Below, in pieces: positions 1 through 8,110 of a DNA stretch of 64,000 bases. Positions within the stretch are counted from its first letter, which is position 1, and each line of letters starts with the position of its first letter. The DNA lies in contig NZ_CP013244.1 in NCBI RefSeq assembly GCF_001679665.1, positions 930,001 through 994,000 on the forward strand. Reading direction: 5' to 3'. The position numbers and the translations under genes were made by a program. This stretch comes from Candidatus Viadribacter manganicus (GTDB lineage: Bacteria > Pseudomonadota > Alphaproteobacteria > Caulobacterales > Aquidulcibacteraceae). Below the pieces are notes generated by a model. The model was given only the letters and a program-made list of their open reading frames with translations, had not been told where the DNA came from and did not search any database.

Positions 1-703
1 GCACGCCGCCCGGACAGGACAACGCCCAGCCTTTGGGTCCGTTTCTTACGCCCTCCGCCGCCCAGCGGATGAATTCATCGACGTAACGCTGGTAGTTCGT
101 GAACAATATCCACGGCTGCACATCGCCATAGGGCGCGCCAGTATAGTGCTCGATGCGCTTCAATGAGTAATCGGTGCGCGGCGCATCGAAGAGCGCGAGC
201 GGACGCGAGCCGTCGAGACGTTCGAGCCGCAAACCATCGACCACGGCGTCGCCAACTTGGGTCAAGCGCGGGCTTGGAAAGTAACGCGCCAATTCTTCGG
301 CCGGCACGTTCTCAAAAGCAGCCGCACCGGCGGCGTCGAGCACGAACGAGTACGGAATTTCGCTGTCACTGACGCGCACGCTGAGCTCGGCGCCGTAATC
401 GTCGACGAGCAACTGCAATTGTTCGAGCAGATAGCGGCGGAAATATTTGGGCTGTGTGATCGAGACCGCGTACTCGCCCGGCCATGTGAGCTGACCATAG
501 GCGCGCGCCAGACGCGGCGCGGGCGCATCCGGCAGATAGGTGACGCGCAATTCTGGGTAGCGAAAGAGCGCGCGCTCTTCGATGGTCGGCGGCACGCCCT
601 CTTCCGCATAGCGGCGGATGGCGGCGATCAGCGCCGTGACGGCGCGATTGTGCAGAAATTCTAGCCGGTCGACGGCTTCAGTCGGCGTTTTGATATCTTC
701 CAT
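1..703 (-). CDS. amn: AMP nucleosidase, 5' portion (runs off left edge)
   Basis: Hydrolyses AMP to adenine and ribose 5-phosphate (purine salvage, adenylate balance). About 234 N-terminal residues are visible, read from the reverse strand and starting at the ATG whose complement is at 701-703. The N-terminal AMP nucleosidase domain is recognisable from PYSFVLDAAG, DAPRTDYSLKRIEHYTG and the FTNYQRYVDEFIRWA segment, which are characteristic of bacterial Amn. The C-terminal phosphorylase-like catalytic domain lies outside the window. The next minus-strand gene upstream (748-1290) belongs to the pilus set, so this gene probably has its own promoter or reads through from there. Confidence 0.85.
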   Translation of the reverse strand, partial: MEDIKTPTEAVDRLEFLHNRAVTALIAAIRRYAEEGVPPTIEERALFRYPELRVTYLPDAPAPRLARAYGQLTWPGEYAVSITQPKYFRRYLLEQLQLLVDDYGAELSVRVSDSEIPYSFVLDAAGAAAFENVPAEELARYFPSPRLTQVGDAVVDGLRLERLDGSRPLALFDAPRTDYSLKRIEHYTGAPYGDVQPWILFTNYQRYVDEFIRWAAEGVRNGPKGWALSCPGGV

Positions 704-747
704 CGCGGGAGTGTCCCGCGCCCGCGCCTCGCGTCAAGAGGTGACGA

Positions 748-1290
748 TCAGGCTACGCGCGGGATCGGGTCAACAAGACGCGAACGGCGGTAGGCGTTAT
801 GCGTCATGCGGATTTGATTCTGAAACAAGAAGCCGAGCGGCGCGTCGTACTTGTACGCGGACTCGACCATGATGACGCTCGAGCCGACTGTCATCATTCT
901 GCTATCAAGCGCCACTGTCGTGCCGGCTTGGCGCGCCGACATGCCGCCATGTCCTTCGCTCCACATCACACGCGCGGTCGAGGCATTGACGATGCTGATG
1001 CTGGAAATGCGCATTTCCATGGCAGCGGACGAGTCCGGATACATCAAAACATCGAGCGCTTGCCACATGCTGGAGAGCTCGGCGTTGGATATTTCTGTAT
1101 CGCGCGCGACGACGTCGGCCAAGGACGATGCCGCGTTCTGCGCACGCTTGTTGGCGCCCATGACATCGACGAGATCCACCGAACCAAGCAGCAGCGGCAC
1201 CATCAGCAACGGCGCGATGATCGCAAATTCAAGCGCAGCGACGCCTTCGTTGGCGCGCGCGAATTGGCGGAGACGTTGAATCACCTTCAT
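748..1290 (-). CDS. TadE/TadG-like pilus assembly pseudopilin
   Basis: 180-residue protein with a short basic N-terminus, then the TadE-like segment EGVAALEFAIIAPLLMVPLL (about residues 15-34), which combines the prepilin-like glutamate with a single membrane helix. The rest is a predicted extracytoplasmic domain without known motifs. TadE-family pseudopilins support biogenesis of Flp/Tad pili. Its start abuts the stop of the second TadE-like gene at 1290, so the two are likely cotranscribed and translationally coupled. Whether it is TadE, TadF or a TadG relative cannot be decided from sequence alone. Confidence 0.75.
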   Translation of the reverse strand: MKVIQRLRQFARANEGVAALEFAIIAPLLMVPLLLGSVDLVDVMGANKRAQNAASSLADVVARDTEISNAELSSMWQALDVLMYPDSSAAMEMRISSISIVNASTARVMWSEGHGGMSARQAGTTVALDSRMMTVGSSVIMVESAYKYDAPLGFLFQNQIRMTHNAYRRSRLVDPIPRVA

Positions 1291-1838
1291 CAGAACGGCT
1301 CGTTGCGGAACATCATGGTGGCGACGAGGATACGCTCACCACCGGAAATGTTTTGAAAGACGGGTTCGAACAGCGGCGTCATGACGTGCCAGCGGTAATA
1401 CGCGCGAACGACGACGATGTCCGAGGAGGCGCCAGGCTGATAGCCCATGCCGGCGCCGGAGAATTGATTGTTCTGGATCGGGTTCTGGGCGTTGTTGCCG
1501 GCGTCAACGAAAGAGTCGAAGCGGCGGACATCGAGGAACAGATTTCCGTCGCAGCCCATCACGATGAAATTGTTGAGCTCGTTGCAGAGCTGCGTCTTGA
1601 TCTGCGCCTCGGTGACGCCGCCGTTCTGAGCTTGGCCCGTGCGGATCTGGCGCGACGTTTCTGAGACGGCAAAATCGAGACTGGTCTGCGCGAAGCCGAT
1701 CATCGCGACTTCAGCCAAACCGAATGTCAGCAAGAAGAACGGCATGAGCACGAGCGCGAACTCAACGGCCGCCGAGCCACGACGCGCACGCGCGAAGCGC
1801 TTAAACGGCCTCAATCTGAGTAGTGCGCGCGCGAACAT
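1290..1838 (-). CDS. TadE family pilus assembly protein
   Basis: 182-residue protein. Residues about 18-48 hold RRGSAAVEFALVLMPFFLLT followed by more hydrophobic sequence, the TadE-like motif with glutamate at the start of the membrane helix. The remaining ~135 residues are predicted extracytoplasmic. A GGAGGC ribosome-binding site lies just ahead of the ATG at 1838. It is first in a two-gene minus-strand unit with the pseudopilin at 748-1290 and diverges from the flp/cpa operon. The family acts as minor pilins or pseudopilins needed for Flp pilus secretion. Confidence 0.8.
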   Translation of the reverse strand: MFARALLRLRPFKRFARARRGSAAVEFALVLMPFFLLTFGLAEVAMIGFAQTSLDFAVSETSRQIRTGQAQNGGVTEAQIKTQLCNELNNFIVMGCDGNLFLDVRRFDSFVDAGNNAQNPIQNNQFSGAGMGYQPGASSDIVVVRAYYRWHVMTPLFEPVFQNISGGERILVATMMFRNEPF

Positions 1839-1907
1839 ACCGCCTCCGGAAGCGGAATTTACGCACAGATTGGCTGATTTTCCGTCAAACGAGACGGTAA
1901 AGCCCGA

Positions 1908-2354
1908 TTAATGACGCGCCGCGGTAGCGCTCGACGCGCGCGACGTGATCTGGTCATTGACGGCTTGCGATTGCTCGCCATCGCCAATGTCAGGACGCGG
2001 ACGGCAGAGCGGCGTGCACTCGAGACGAGCGGTCTCAACACCGCGCGTGATCATAACGACATCGGTCTCGTCCGGCGTGACGACGACGCGGCCTGAATAG
2101 AGCACGCGGCCGTTTTGCCCGACGACGACAAGATTGGTCGAACCATAGGAGCGGCCCGTCACGAACAAGAACATGTCGTTCTGAACGGTGACGCCGGCGA
2201 TGGACGGATTGCCGATCGCGACGCCTTCAGCGGGTTCGGACAACCGAATCGGGAAGGCCTGGTCGAGCGCCACGCGCACGTCGCGCGCCGATGCGGGCGC
2301 GGCGAACATGAAAAGAGCGGCGGCAGCAGCTACGAGCGGACGCAGAACGCGCAT
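1908..2354 (-). CDS. Secretin N-domain (CpaC/RhcC N-terminal-like) periplasmic protein
   Basis: 148 residues with a cleavable signal peptide (hydrophobic 6-22, ending in APASA). The mature part resembles the pilus-assembly N-terminal domain of CpaC secretins: AFPIRLSEPAEGVAIGNPSI, then GRSYGSTNLVVVGQNGRVL. Compare the full CpaC at 4282, which has PADARDILISNPAIADAT and GRQLGQTNIFFFDANGRQI. No BON or secretin domain follows, so it is a free-standing copy of that domain. AGGAA six bases before the ATG supports the start. Location beside the tad locus suggests a role at the outer-membrane channel; this is inference. Confidence 0.7.
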   Translation of the reverse strand: MRVLRPLVAAAAALFMFAAPASARDVRVALDQAFPIRLSEPAEGVAIGNPSIAGVTVQNDMFLFVTGRSYGSTNLVVVGQNGRVLYSGRVVVTPDETDVVMITRGVETARLECTPLCRPRPDIGDGEQSQAVNDQITSRASSATAARH

Positions 2355-2614
2355 TGGCGTTTCCTTCTATATCTCTGCTTATACTGGCTACGCGCCAATG
2401 GTTTCGGGATCGCTAAGAAGTGCGCGCGTACACAAGAGATGACAAACGCGCACACGCTTCAAAAATCACCACTGTTGTTAAGTTTTTCGAAACCAACCTT
2501 TGGGGCCGAGTTTTTAACTTCGCTCCCGTAATGTCTGCGAGCGTCTGGGAAGGGTGTCGGGTGCGACGCTTGACCGGGCCGGTGAAAAAGCACTCGACAA
2601 ACGGAGCTAGTAAT
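2355..2614. other. Divergent intergenic region upstream of flp
   Basis: 260 bp between the divergent secretin-N-domain gene and flp. It is noticeably more AT-rich in the middle (about 2455-2530), as expected for promoters. I see no confident sigma-70 pair or tandem repeat. The flp mRNA therefore probably has a leader of unknown length. Reading frames across it look like chance extensions upstream of the true flp ATG. Confidence 0.4.
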
Positions 2615-2773
2615 ATGTTGAAGCGTTTCCTGAAGAACGAAGACGGCGCGACCGCGATCGAATACGGCCTCATCGCCGCTCTGATCGGCGTCGCCATCAT
2701 TCTCGCCGTGACGGCGGTTGGTGACGGCCTGAACGCGACGTTCAACGAAGTCGCCGACTCTCTCGGCAGCTAA
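2615..2773 (+). CDS. flp: Flp/Fap-type pilin precursor
   Basis: 52-residue major pilin of the type IVc (Flp/Tad) pilus. It has the short leader MLKRFLKNEDG, then the class-defining Flp motif: processing after G11 gives a mature protein starting ATAIEYGLIAALI, with the glutamate at +5 and tyrosine at +6. The rest is one long hydrophobic helix and a short polar tail (NEVADSLGS). I chose the internal ATG because CGGAG sits about 8 nt upstream and the pilin motif then lies at the expected distance. A longer in-frame start at 2420 would place 65 unrelated residues ahead of the leader. Two hairpins follow the gene. Confidence 0.93.
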   Translation: MLKRFLKNEDGATAIEYGLIAALIGVAIILAVTAVGDGLNATFNEVADSLGS

Positions 2774-2788
2774 TTTCTAAACGTGACG

Positions 2789-2816
2789 GGCGCGCCTCCC
2801 CTCGGGGGGGCGCGCC
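2789..2816 (+). terminator. GC-rich hairpin downstream of flp
   Basis: GGCGCGCC followed by a C-rich arm pairs with G-rich sequence and GGCGCGCC, about 15 nt after the flp stop. It has no T-run of its own. It may stabilise the 3' end of an abundant flp transcript or act together with the T-tailed hairpin that follows. Confidence 0.45.
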
Positions 2817-2840
2817 TTGAGCGTCTTTGTTTTCCCTCTC

Positions 2841-2875
2841 AAAACGCCGCCCCTCGGGCGGCGTTTTTTGTTTTT
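2841..2875 (+). terminator. Rho-independent terminator between flp and cpaA
   Basis: Perfect stem of ACGCCGCCC and GGGCGGCGT around a CTC loop, extended by A:T pairs, then a T-rich tail (TTTTTTGTTTTT). It is 70 nt after the flp stop and 40 nt before cpaA. It would make flp largely monocistronic, with partial read-through into cpaA. Confidence 0.85.
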
Positions 2876-2915
2876 AACAATTCCTTGAGTCGGCGCGCAG
2901 CACAGTCATTTCGCA

Positions 2916-3419
2916 ATGTTCGAAATGATCGCCCTCCCAATCTTCGCCGGACTAGTCATTTACGCGGCGCTGTCCGACATGGCGCGGCTCATCATTCCGA
3001 ACTGGATTTCCATCGCCCTCGCCGCGATCTTTCCGATCGTCGCGATGTTCATGGGCGCTTCGCTTCTCGATGTTGGCCTGCACATCGTTTTCGGCCTCGG
3101 CGTTCTGGCCGTCGGCTTCGTTCTCTTCCAATTCAACATCATCGGCGGCGGCGATGCGAAGCTGCTGGCTGCGGTGTCGATCTGGACCGGCCTCACTGCC
3201 TTCACGCCCTTCATTCTCTGGACGGCGATCGCTGGCGGCCTGATGGCGTTGACGCTGTTAACCGCTCGTCAACTTATTCCCGCCGGCACGTATCCGGCGT
3301 TCGTCGAGCATCTTCTGAAAAAGCAAAACGGCATCCCCTATGGCGTGGCCATCATGGTCGGCGCGCTCATGGCGATTCCATCCCTTCCATACCTGTCAAG
3401 CCCGTTAACCCTGAATTAG
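2916..3419 (+). CDS. cpaA: Prepilin peptidase CpaA/TadV (A24 family)
   Basis: 167-residue integral membrane aspartic peptidase that cleaves the Flp leader. Several hydrophobic helices are visible. The two catalytic aspartates are in place: D21 in ALSDMARLIIPNW and D80 in the GGGDAKL motif, separated by two membrane helices as in family A24. The N-terminal methyltransferase domain of PilD is absent, as is usual for CpaA/TadV. It lies between flp and cpaB; cpaB starts 60 nt downstream with its own ribosome-binding site. Confidence 0.9.
   Translation: MFEMIALPIFAGLVIYAALSDMARLIIPNWISIALAAIFPIVAMFMGASLLDVGLHIVFGLGVLAVGFVLFQFNIIGGGDAKLLAAVSIWTGLTAFTPFILWTAIAGGLMALTLLTARQLIPAGTYPAFVEHLLKKQNGIPYGVAIMVGALMAIPSLPYLSSPLTLN
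3405..3419 (+). promoter_or_regulatory. CtrA-like TTAA-N7-TTAG motif at the cpaA/cpaB junction
   Basis: TTAACCCTGAATTAG overlaps the cpaA stop codon, 60 nt before cpaB. The consensus for the cell-cycle regulator CtrA is TTAA-N7-TTAA, so seven of eight defined bases match. CtrA control of pilus genes is established in Caulobacter. Here it is only a candidate, because such motifs also occur by chance. Confidence 0.3.
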
Positions 3420-3478
3420 CCACAACAATGGTCTGTTCGGCAGGGTGCTTCGGGAATTAACGCGCGGGAGTTTTATAC

Positions 3479-4282
3479 ATGTCAGCGCGTCAGCTGATCG
3501 TCCTGGTGATCGCCGCAATCGCGGCCGTGGGCGCTCTTGTTCTTATCCGTGGCATGGGCTCGCGTCAGGCCGAGCAAACGGCTGCGGAGTCCGAGCAGAT
3601 CGTCGGTCAGCAAGTGCTGGTCGCTGCGCGCGACATTCCGCAGGGCGCGGCTTTGGCGCCGAGCGATCTCGCGGTCGCCCTCTTCCCGAGCAATTCAGTT
3701 TCGCCAAGCTTCGTTCAGCTTGAGCAACAACCCTCTGCGCAAGCCGATTTCGTCGGCGGCGTGACGCGTCGTCCGTTCGTGCAGGGCGAGCCGATCGTCA
3801 CCAGCGCTGTCGTGCAGCCTGACAATCACGGCTTCCTCGCCGCTCAGCTCGAACCAGGCTTCCGCGCCGTTGCGATCGAGATTGAAGCTGTGACGGCCGC
3901 CGGCGGCTTCATCCAGCCGAACGACCACGTCGACGTCATCATGACCGCGCGCATCAACAGCCGCGAAGGCGGCGGCGAGCAAGTGCGTAGCGATATCGTT
4001 CTGCGCGACGTCCGCGTTTTGGCGCTGGGCGACCGCACCAACACGCAAACTTCGGGCGAAGCCCCTGAGATCGTCGAAGCCGGCGTCGCCGTGCTCGAAC
4101 TGTCCGCAGAAGACGCGCGCGTTCTCGCGCTGGCGGATGAGATGGGAACGATCAGCCTCGCGCTTCGCGGCGTGCAAGCTGAAACGGTCGGCATGAGCGC
4201 GCCCAATACCGGGCGTCAAATGAGCCAGCAATCAGGCGCCATTCGCGTTCACGCGTACGGCGTCGTGTCCGGGGACAATTAA
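3479..4282 (+). CDS. cpaB: Flp pilus assembly protein CpaB (RcpC)
   Basis: 267-residue inner-membrane-anchored periplasmic protein. It has a single N-terminal helix (about residues 6-24), then an SAF-like domain beginning VGQQVLVAARDIPQGAAL, then the RcpC/CpaB domain (FRAVAIEIEAVTAAGGFIQP, DVIMTAR). CpaB family members associate with the CpaC secretin channel and may bind peptidoglycan. A GGGAG ribosome-binding site precedes the ATG by 9 nt. The stop TAA overlaps the cpaC ATG by one base (TAATG), indicating translational coupling. Confidence 0.92.
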   Translation: MSARQLIVLVIAAIAAVGALVLIRGMGSRQAEQTAAESEQIVGQQVLVAARDIPQGAALAPSDLAVALFPSNSVSPSFVQLEQQPSAQADFVGGVTRRPFVQGEPIVTSAVVQPDNHGFLAAQLEPGFRAVAIEIEAVTAAGGFIQPNDHVDVIMTARINSREGGGEQVRSDIVLRDVRVLALGDRTNTQTSGEAPEIVEAGVAVLELSAEDARVLALADEMGTISLALRGVQAETVGMSAPNTGRQMSQQSGAIRVHAYGVVSGDN

Positions 4283-5937
4283 TGAGCGCCGGGAAGTCAT
4301 TTCGCGTTTCACTCGCCACTGCCCTTTCTGCGGCCGTGGCGATCACGCCGACTTACGCAGCCGCGCAAGTTGAGCCGCCAGATGCGCAAACGGTGCGTAT
4401 CAACAATGGTGGCGGCTCGCGTTCGGCGTCTTTGGTTCTGCCGTTCGGCAAATCGGCGATCATCGATCTCCCCGCCGATGCGCGCGACATTCTAATCTCG
4501 AACCCGGCCATCGCTGATGCAACGGTGCGCACTGCGCGCCGCGCCTACGTGATCGGCCGTCAGCTCGGCCAAACCAACATTTTCTTCTTCGACGCCAATG
4601 GCCGACAAATCGCCAACGTCGAAATTCGCGTCGAGCCGGATGTCACGCCGCTCAACGACATTCTCCGCCGTCAATCCGCCGATAGCCAGGTTACGGCTGA
4701 AGCAATGAACGGTTCGATCGTGCTTTCAGGTACGGCGCGCAGCGCAGGCGAAGCCGACCGCGCACGCCAACTGGCCGCGCAATTCCTGCAAACCTCAGGT
4801 GCAAGCGGCAGCGCTGGCGCTGCAGGCGCCGGCACGGACCGCATCGTCAACCTCATCCAAGTGCAAGGCAGCGAGCAAGTGCTCGTGCGCGTGCGCGTCG
4901 TTGAAATGAGCCGCTCGCTTGTTCGTCAGCTTGGCATCAACGCCAACTACGACGAGATGATCAACCAGCTTATCGGCGAAGATGACTTCCTTAACCTCGC
5001 CACCGCCAACGGCTTTTCGGTGAACGGCGCCCTGCTCGGCGGCCTCTCCGCGACCGGCGGCGTCGCCAGCAACATCTTGCGCCCCGACAGCTTGGCTTAT
5101 CCGGGCGCGACGGTTGATCCAAACATCGGCACCGGCTCAGCCGGCGTCGGCGGTTACGAGTTTGACCCGACGACTGGCCAAGAAACTTGGGGCCCGGCTC
5201 ACGTTGAGCGCGCGCGCAGCACCGATGCGACGATTGAAGCGTTCGAACGCGCGGGCCTCCTCCGCGTTCTCGCTGAACCGAACCTCACCGCAATCTCCGG
5301 CGAAGCAGCGCGCTTCCTCGCGGGCGGCGAATTCCCGGTGCCGGTGAACAGCGATGATGGTCAGATCTCGGTCGAGTTCAAGCCATTCGGCGTCGGCCTT
5401 GCGTTCACGCCAGTCGTTATGTCTGGCGGCAACATCTCGCTAAAGATCGCGACGGAAGTCAGCGAGCTCACCAGCGAAGGCGCGATTTCGACCGGCGACA
5501 CGCCGGTTCGCAACGCCGACGGCACGACGACGGTTATCCGCGGCATCACCATCCCCGCGCTGCAAGTTCGTCGCGCTGAAACGACGGTTGAAATGTCCTC
5601 GGGCAGCTCGATCGTGATGGCGGGCCTCATTCAAGAGCGCACTCGTCACGCCGTTGAAGGCGTACCCGGCATGATGAACACGCCGGTTCTGGGATCGCTC
5701 TTCCGCTCACGCGACTTCATGAACAGCGAAACTGAACTCGTGATCATCGTGACGCCGTACCTCGTGCGTCCGACGGCGGCGGGCAATCTTCGCACGCCAG
5801 CTGATGGCTTCATGAACCCGAGCGAAGGCGAGAGCCTGCTCACGGGCCGATTGAACCATCTCTATCGCCCCTCGCGCGCTGAATCCGGCGCGCAACAACA
5901 AAGCCTGCAAGGCCCGCACGGCCACGTGATCGAATGA
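4282..5937 (+). CDS. cpaC: Flp pilus outer-membrane secretin CpaC (RcpA)
   Basis: 551 residues. A signal peptide ends near PTYAAAQ. An N-terminal pilus-assembly domain (about 40-130) is followed by a BON-like stretch (about 130-175, LNDILRRQSADSQVTAEAMN) and the secretin domain. The secretin domain includes VLVRVRVVEMSRS, the LRVLAEPNLTAISGEAARFLAGGEFP signature and the C-terminal VPGMMNTPVLGSLFRSRDF/ELVIIVTPYLVRP block. It forms the outer-membrane channel for the pilus. Coupled to cpaB and cpaD by overlapping stop/start codons. Confidence 0.95.
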   Translation: MSAGKSFRVSLATALSAAVAITPTYAAAQVEPPDAQTVRINNGGGSRSASLVLPFGKSAIIDLPADARDILISNPAIADATVRTARRAYVIGRQLGQTNIFFFDANGRQIANVEIRVEPDVTPLNDILRRQSADSQVTAEAMNGSIVLSGTARSAGEADRARQLAAQFLQTSGASGSAGAAGAGTDRIVNLIQVQGSEQVLVRVRVVEMSRSLVRQLGINANYDEMINQLIGEDDFLNLATANGFSVNGALLGGLSATGGVASNILRPDSLAYPGATVDPNIGTGSAGVGGYEFDPTTGQETWGPAHVERARSTDATIEAFERAGLLRVLAEPNLTAISGEAARFLAGGEFPVPVNSDDGQISVEFKPFGVGLAFTPVVMSGGNISLKIATEVSELTSEGAISTGDTPVRNADGTTTVIRGITIPALQVRRAETTVEMSSGSSIVMAGLIQERTRHAVEGVPGMMNTPVLGSLFRSRDFMNSETELVIIVTPYLVRPTAAGNLRTPADGFMNPSEGESLLTGRLNHLYRPSRAESGAQQQSLQGPHGHVIE

Positions 5938-5945
5938 GGCATGTC

Positions 5946-6632
5946 ATGAAATCCCGCTTGCCCCTTCTCCTGCTTGGCGTCAGTGCACTGACGGCTTGCG
6001 CCGGCATTCCTCATCCGGAGATCGACAGCGCACCGATCGCATCGTCTGCGGATCGGCATCAGCCGACCGCGCAAGCTGCAATCCAACGCATCGAGCTTGC
6101 CGCCGCGCCCGGTCAACTTGAACTCGCAGACAGTGAGCGCGCGCAACTGCGCGCTTTCGCCAGCGATTACCTGCGTTACGGCCATGGCCCGCTCGTGCTG
6201 GAGACGCCCTCGGGCGGTGCAAATTCCGACGCCGCCTCCATTCTGGCCGCAGATGCGCGTCGCACGCTCGCTGAAGCCGGTGTCTCCTACGCGGCAATCG
6301 CGGGTTCAACGCGTGACGCCGGCGGCGAAGCAATGCCGATCCTGGTGAGCTTCAACCGCTTCGAAGCGCAAGCGCCGGAATGCGCTCCGCTCTACGAGCA
6401 GGACCTTGCGCACCAGAGCAACAATCAGCCTTGGGCAAGCTTTGGCTGCGCCACCAACTTCAATCTCGCGGCGATGGTCGAAGATCCAGCGGATCTCACA
6501 CGTCCGCGCGACATGGCCGCTCGTGATTCAGGACGCCGTGACACCGTCATGGATGCCTATCGCGAGGGCGATCAAACACACGCGGAGCGCAGCAACGACG
6601 AGCGCATCGCGATCAGCAACGCGGTGCAATAG
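5946..6632 (+). CDS. cpaD: Pilus assembly lipoprotein CpaD
   Basis: 228-residue predicted outer-membrane lipoprotein with lipobox LTAC (Cys18). The CpaD family match rests on position and on the C-terminal FGCATNFNLAAMVEDPADLTRPR motif, which is characteristic of these proteins. I chose the ATG at 5946 because GAGG lies six bases ahead; an earlier ATG at 5934 overlaps the cpaC stop and would add four residues. CpaD accompanies the secretin in the Tad complex. The gene is followed after 12 nt by cpaE. Confidence 0.87.
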   Translation: MKSRLPLLLLGVSALTACAGIPHPEIDSAPIASSADRHQPTAQAAIQRIELAAAPGQLELADSERAQLRAFASDYLRYGHGPLVLETPSGGANSDAASILAADARRTLAEAGVSYAAIAGSTRDAGGEAMPILVSFNRFEAQAPECAPLYEQDLAHQSNNQPWASFGCATNFNLAAMVEDPADLTRPRDMAARDSGRRDTVMDAYREGDQTHAERSNDERIAISNAVQ

Positions 6633-6644
6633 GGCTTGAGCAAC

Positions 6645-8102
6645 ATGAGCAACCCAGATCCCGCCTGGAGCCTCGGCTCGGACGACGATTTTGTTCTTGA
6701 GGACGACGATACGTTCGGCCTTGGCGAAATCGAAAGCGGCGACTTGCCGCCGTTCGACGATTCACCCTCGCTGATGCCCGCAAACGAGACCTCGCCGCCG
6801 CCACACGTAGACGGTGACGATGCGTTCGGCCTCAGCGCGCCGGCGACCATCGCGCATGCAGCGGCGGCGATGCCGATCATGCCGCGCGAAGACACGCGCG
6901 TCACCGAACAACCGGTGCCGCGCATCACTATCCACGCCGTCTGCGACCGCCACGAGATCGCCGACATCATCGCCGGCATTTCAGCGGATCGCCGCATGGC
7001 GCGCGCCGAGATCTCGGTTGAGAGCGGCGGCATCGAAGCCGCCGTCACGCGCTTTGCAAGCCAAGCCAGCCCGAACCTGCTCATCATCGATACGCTGATG
7101 CAGGGGCAGCAGATGCTGCATAATCTCGATCGCCTCGCGCAGGTGATCGAGGAAGGCACCAAGGTCGTCATCATCGGCGCAGTCAACGATATCGCCCTCT
7201 TCCGCGAGCTGATGGCGCGCGGCGTGAGCGAATACATCGTGCCGCCGATGCAGCCGCTCGATCTCATTCGCACGGTGTGCGGCCTCTATGTGAACCCGGA
7301 CAAACCGTTCGCGGGGCGCGTCATCTCGGTGATCGGCGCACGTGGCGGCATCGGCGCTTCGACGATTGCGCACAATCTGGCCTGGTCGATCGCGGAACGT
7401 CAGGAATCGAGCGCAACGCTGCTCGACCTAGACCTCTCCTTCGGCACTGCCGCGCTCGACTTCAACCAAGACCCGCCGCAATCGATCGCCGACGCATTGA
7501 TGGCGCCGGATCGCGTTGACGACGTGTTCCTCGAGCGCGTCACCACCAAGCAAACCCAGCGCCTGCAGATGCTCACCGCACCGGCGACGCTGGAGCGCGA
7601 ATTCGAACTCGATCCGCAATCTTACGAGATGGTGATCGAGCGCGTGCGCCGCACAAGCCCGTTCGTGGTGCTGGATCTGCCGCACGTGTGGACCTCATGG
7701 GTGAAGCACACGCTGCTTTCGGCTGACGATGCAATCATCGTCGCGGGTCCGGATTTGGCGTCGCTGCGCAACACCAAGAACATCATCGATCTGCTGCGCT
7801 CGATGCGCCCGTACGACTCCCCGCCCGCGGTGGTGCTGTCGATGACCGGCGTGCCGAAGCGTCCAGAAATTCCGTTCAAGGATTTTGCGGAAGCGCTGGG
7901 CGCAGAGCCTGTCGCGGTCATTCCGTTCGATCCGCAACTGTTTGGTATGGCCGCCAATAACGGTCAGATGGTTGGCGAAGTCGCTGCGCAGTCGAAGACT
8001 GCGATCGCGCTCGACGCCCTTGCTGCAACTCTGACAGGGCGCAAGCCGGTCGAGGCGAAGAAATCGTCTCTCACCGACAAGATCCCGTTCCTGAAGCGCT
8101 AG
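6645..8102 (+). CDS. cpaE: Pilus localisation ATPase-like protein CpaE (TadZ)
   Basis: About 485 residues: acidic N-terminus, a response-regulator-like receiver fold (about 95-215, NLLIIDTLMQ...VVIIGAVNDIALFRELMARGVSEYI), then a ParA/MinD-type domain starting VISVIGARGGIGASTIAHN. The P-loop lacks both usual lysines (RGGIGAS), a known feature of the CpaE/TadZ branch. The family places the Tad machine at the cell pole. ATG 6645 is preferred over an in-frame TTG at 6636, because AGGG at 6631 is too close to the TTG. It is followed by cpaF after 8 nt. Confidence 0.92.
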   Translation: MSNPDPAWSLGSDDDFVLEDDDTFGLGEIESGDLPPFDDSPSLMPANETSPPPHVDGDDAFGLSAPATIAHAAAAMPIMPREDTRVTEQPVPRITIHAVCDRHEIADIIAGISADRRMARAEISVESGGIEAAVTRFASQASPNLLIIDTLMQGQQMLHNLDRLAQVIEEGTKVVIIGAVNDIALFRELMARGVSEYIVPPMQPLDLIRTVCGLYVNPDKPFAGRVISVIGARGGIGASTIAHNLAWSIAERQESSATLLDLDLSFGTAALDFNQDPPQSIADALMAPDRVDDVFLERVTTKQTQRLQMLTAPATLEREFELDPQSYEMVIERVRRTSPFVVLDLPHVWTSWVKHTLLSADDAIIVAGPDLASLRNTKNIIDLLRSMRPYDSPPAVVLSMTGVPKRPEIPFKDFAEALGAEPVAVIPFDPQLFGMAANNGQMVGEVAAQSKTAIALDALAATLTGRKPVEAKKSSLTDKIPFLKR

Positions 8103-8110
8103 GGGCTTGA

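Noticed and set aside
6645..8102. CpaE P-loop missing both lysines as evidence of a broken ATPase.
   Set aside because: Atypical P-loops are normal for the CpaE/TadZ branch.
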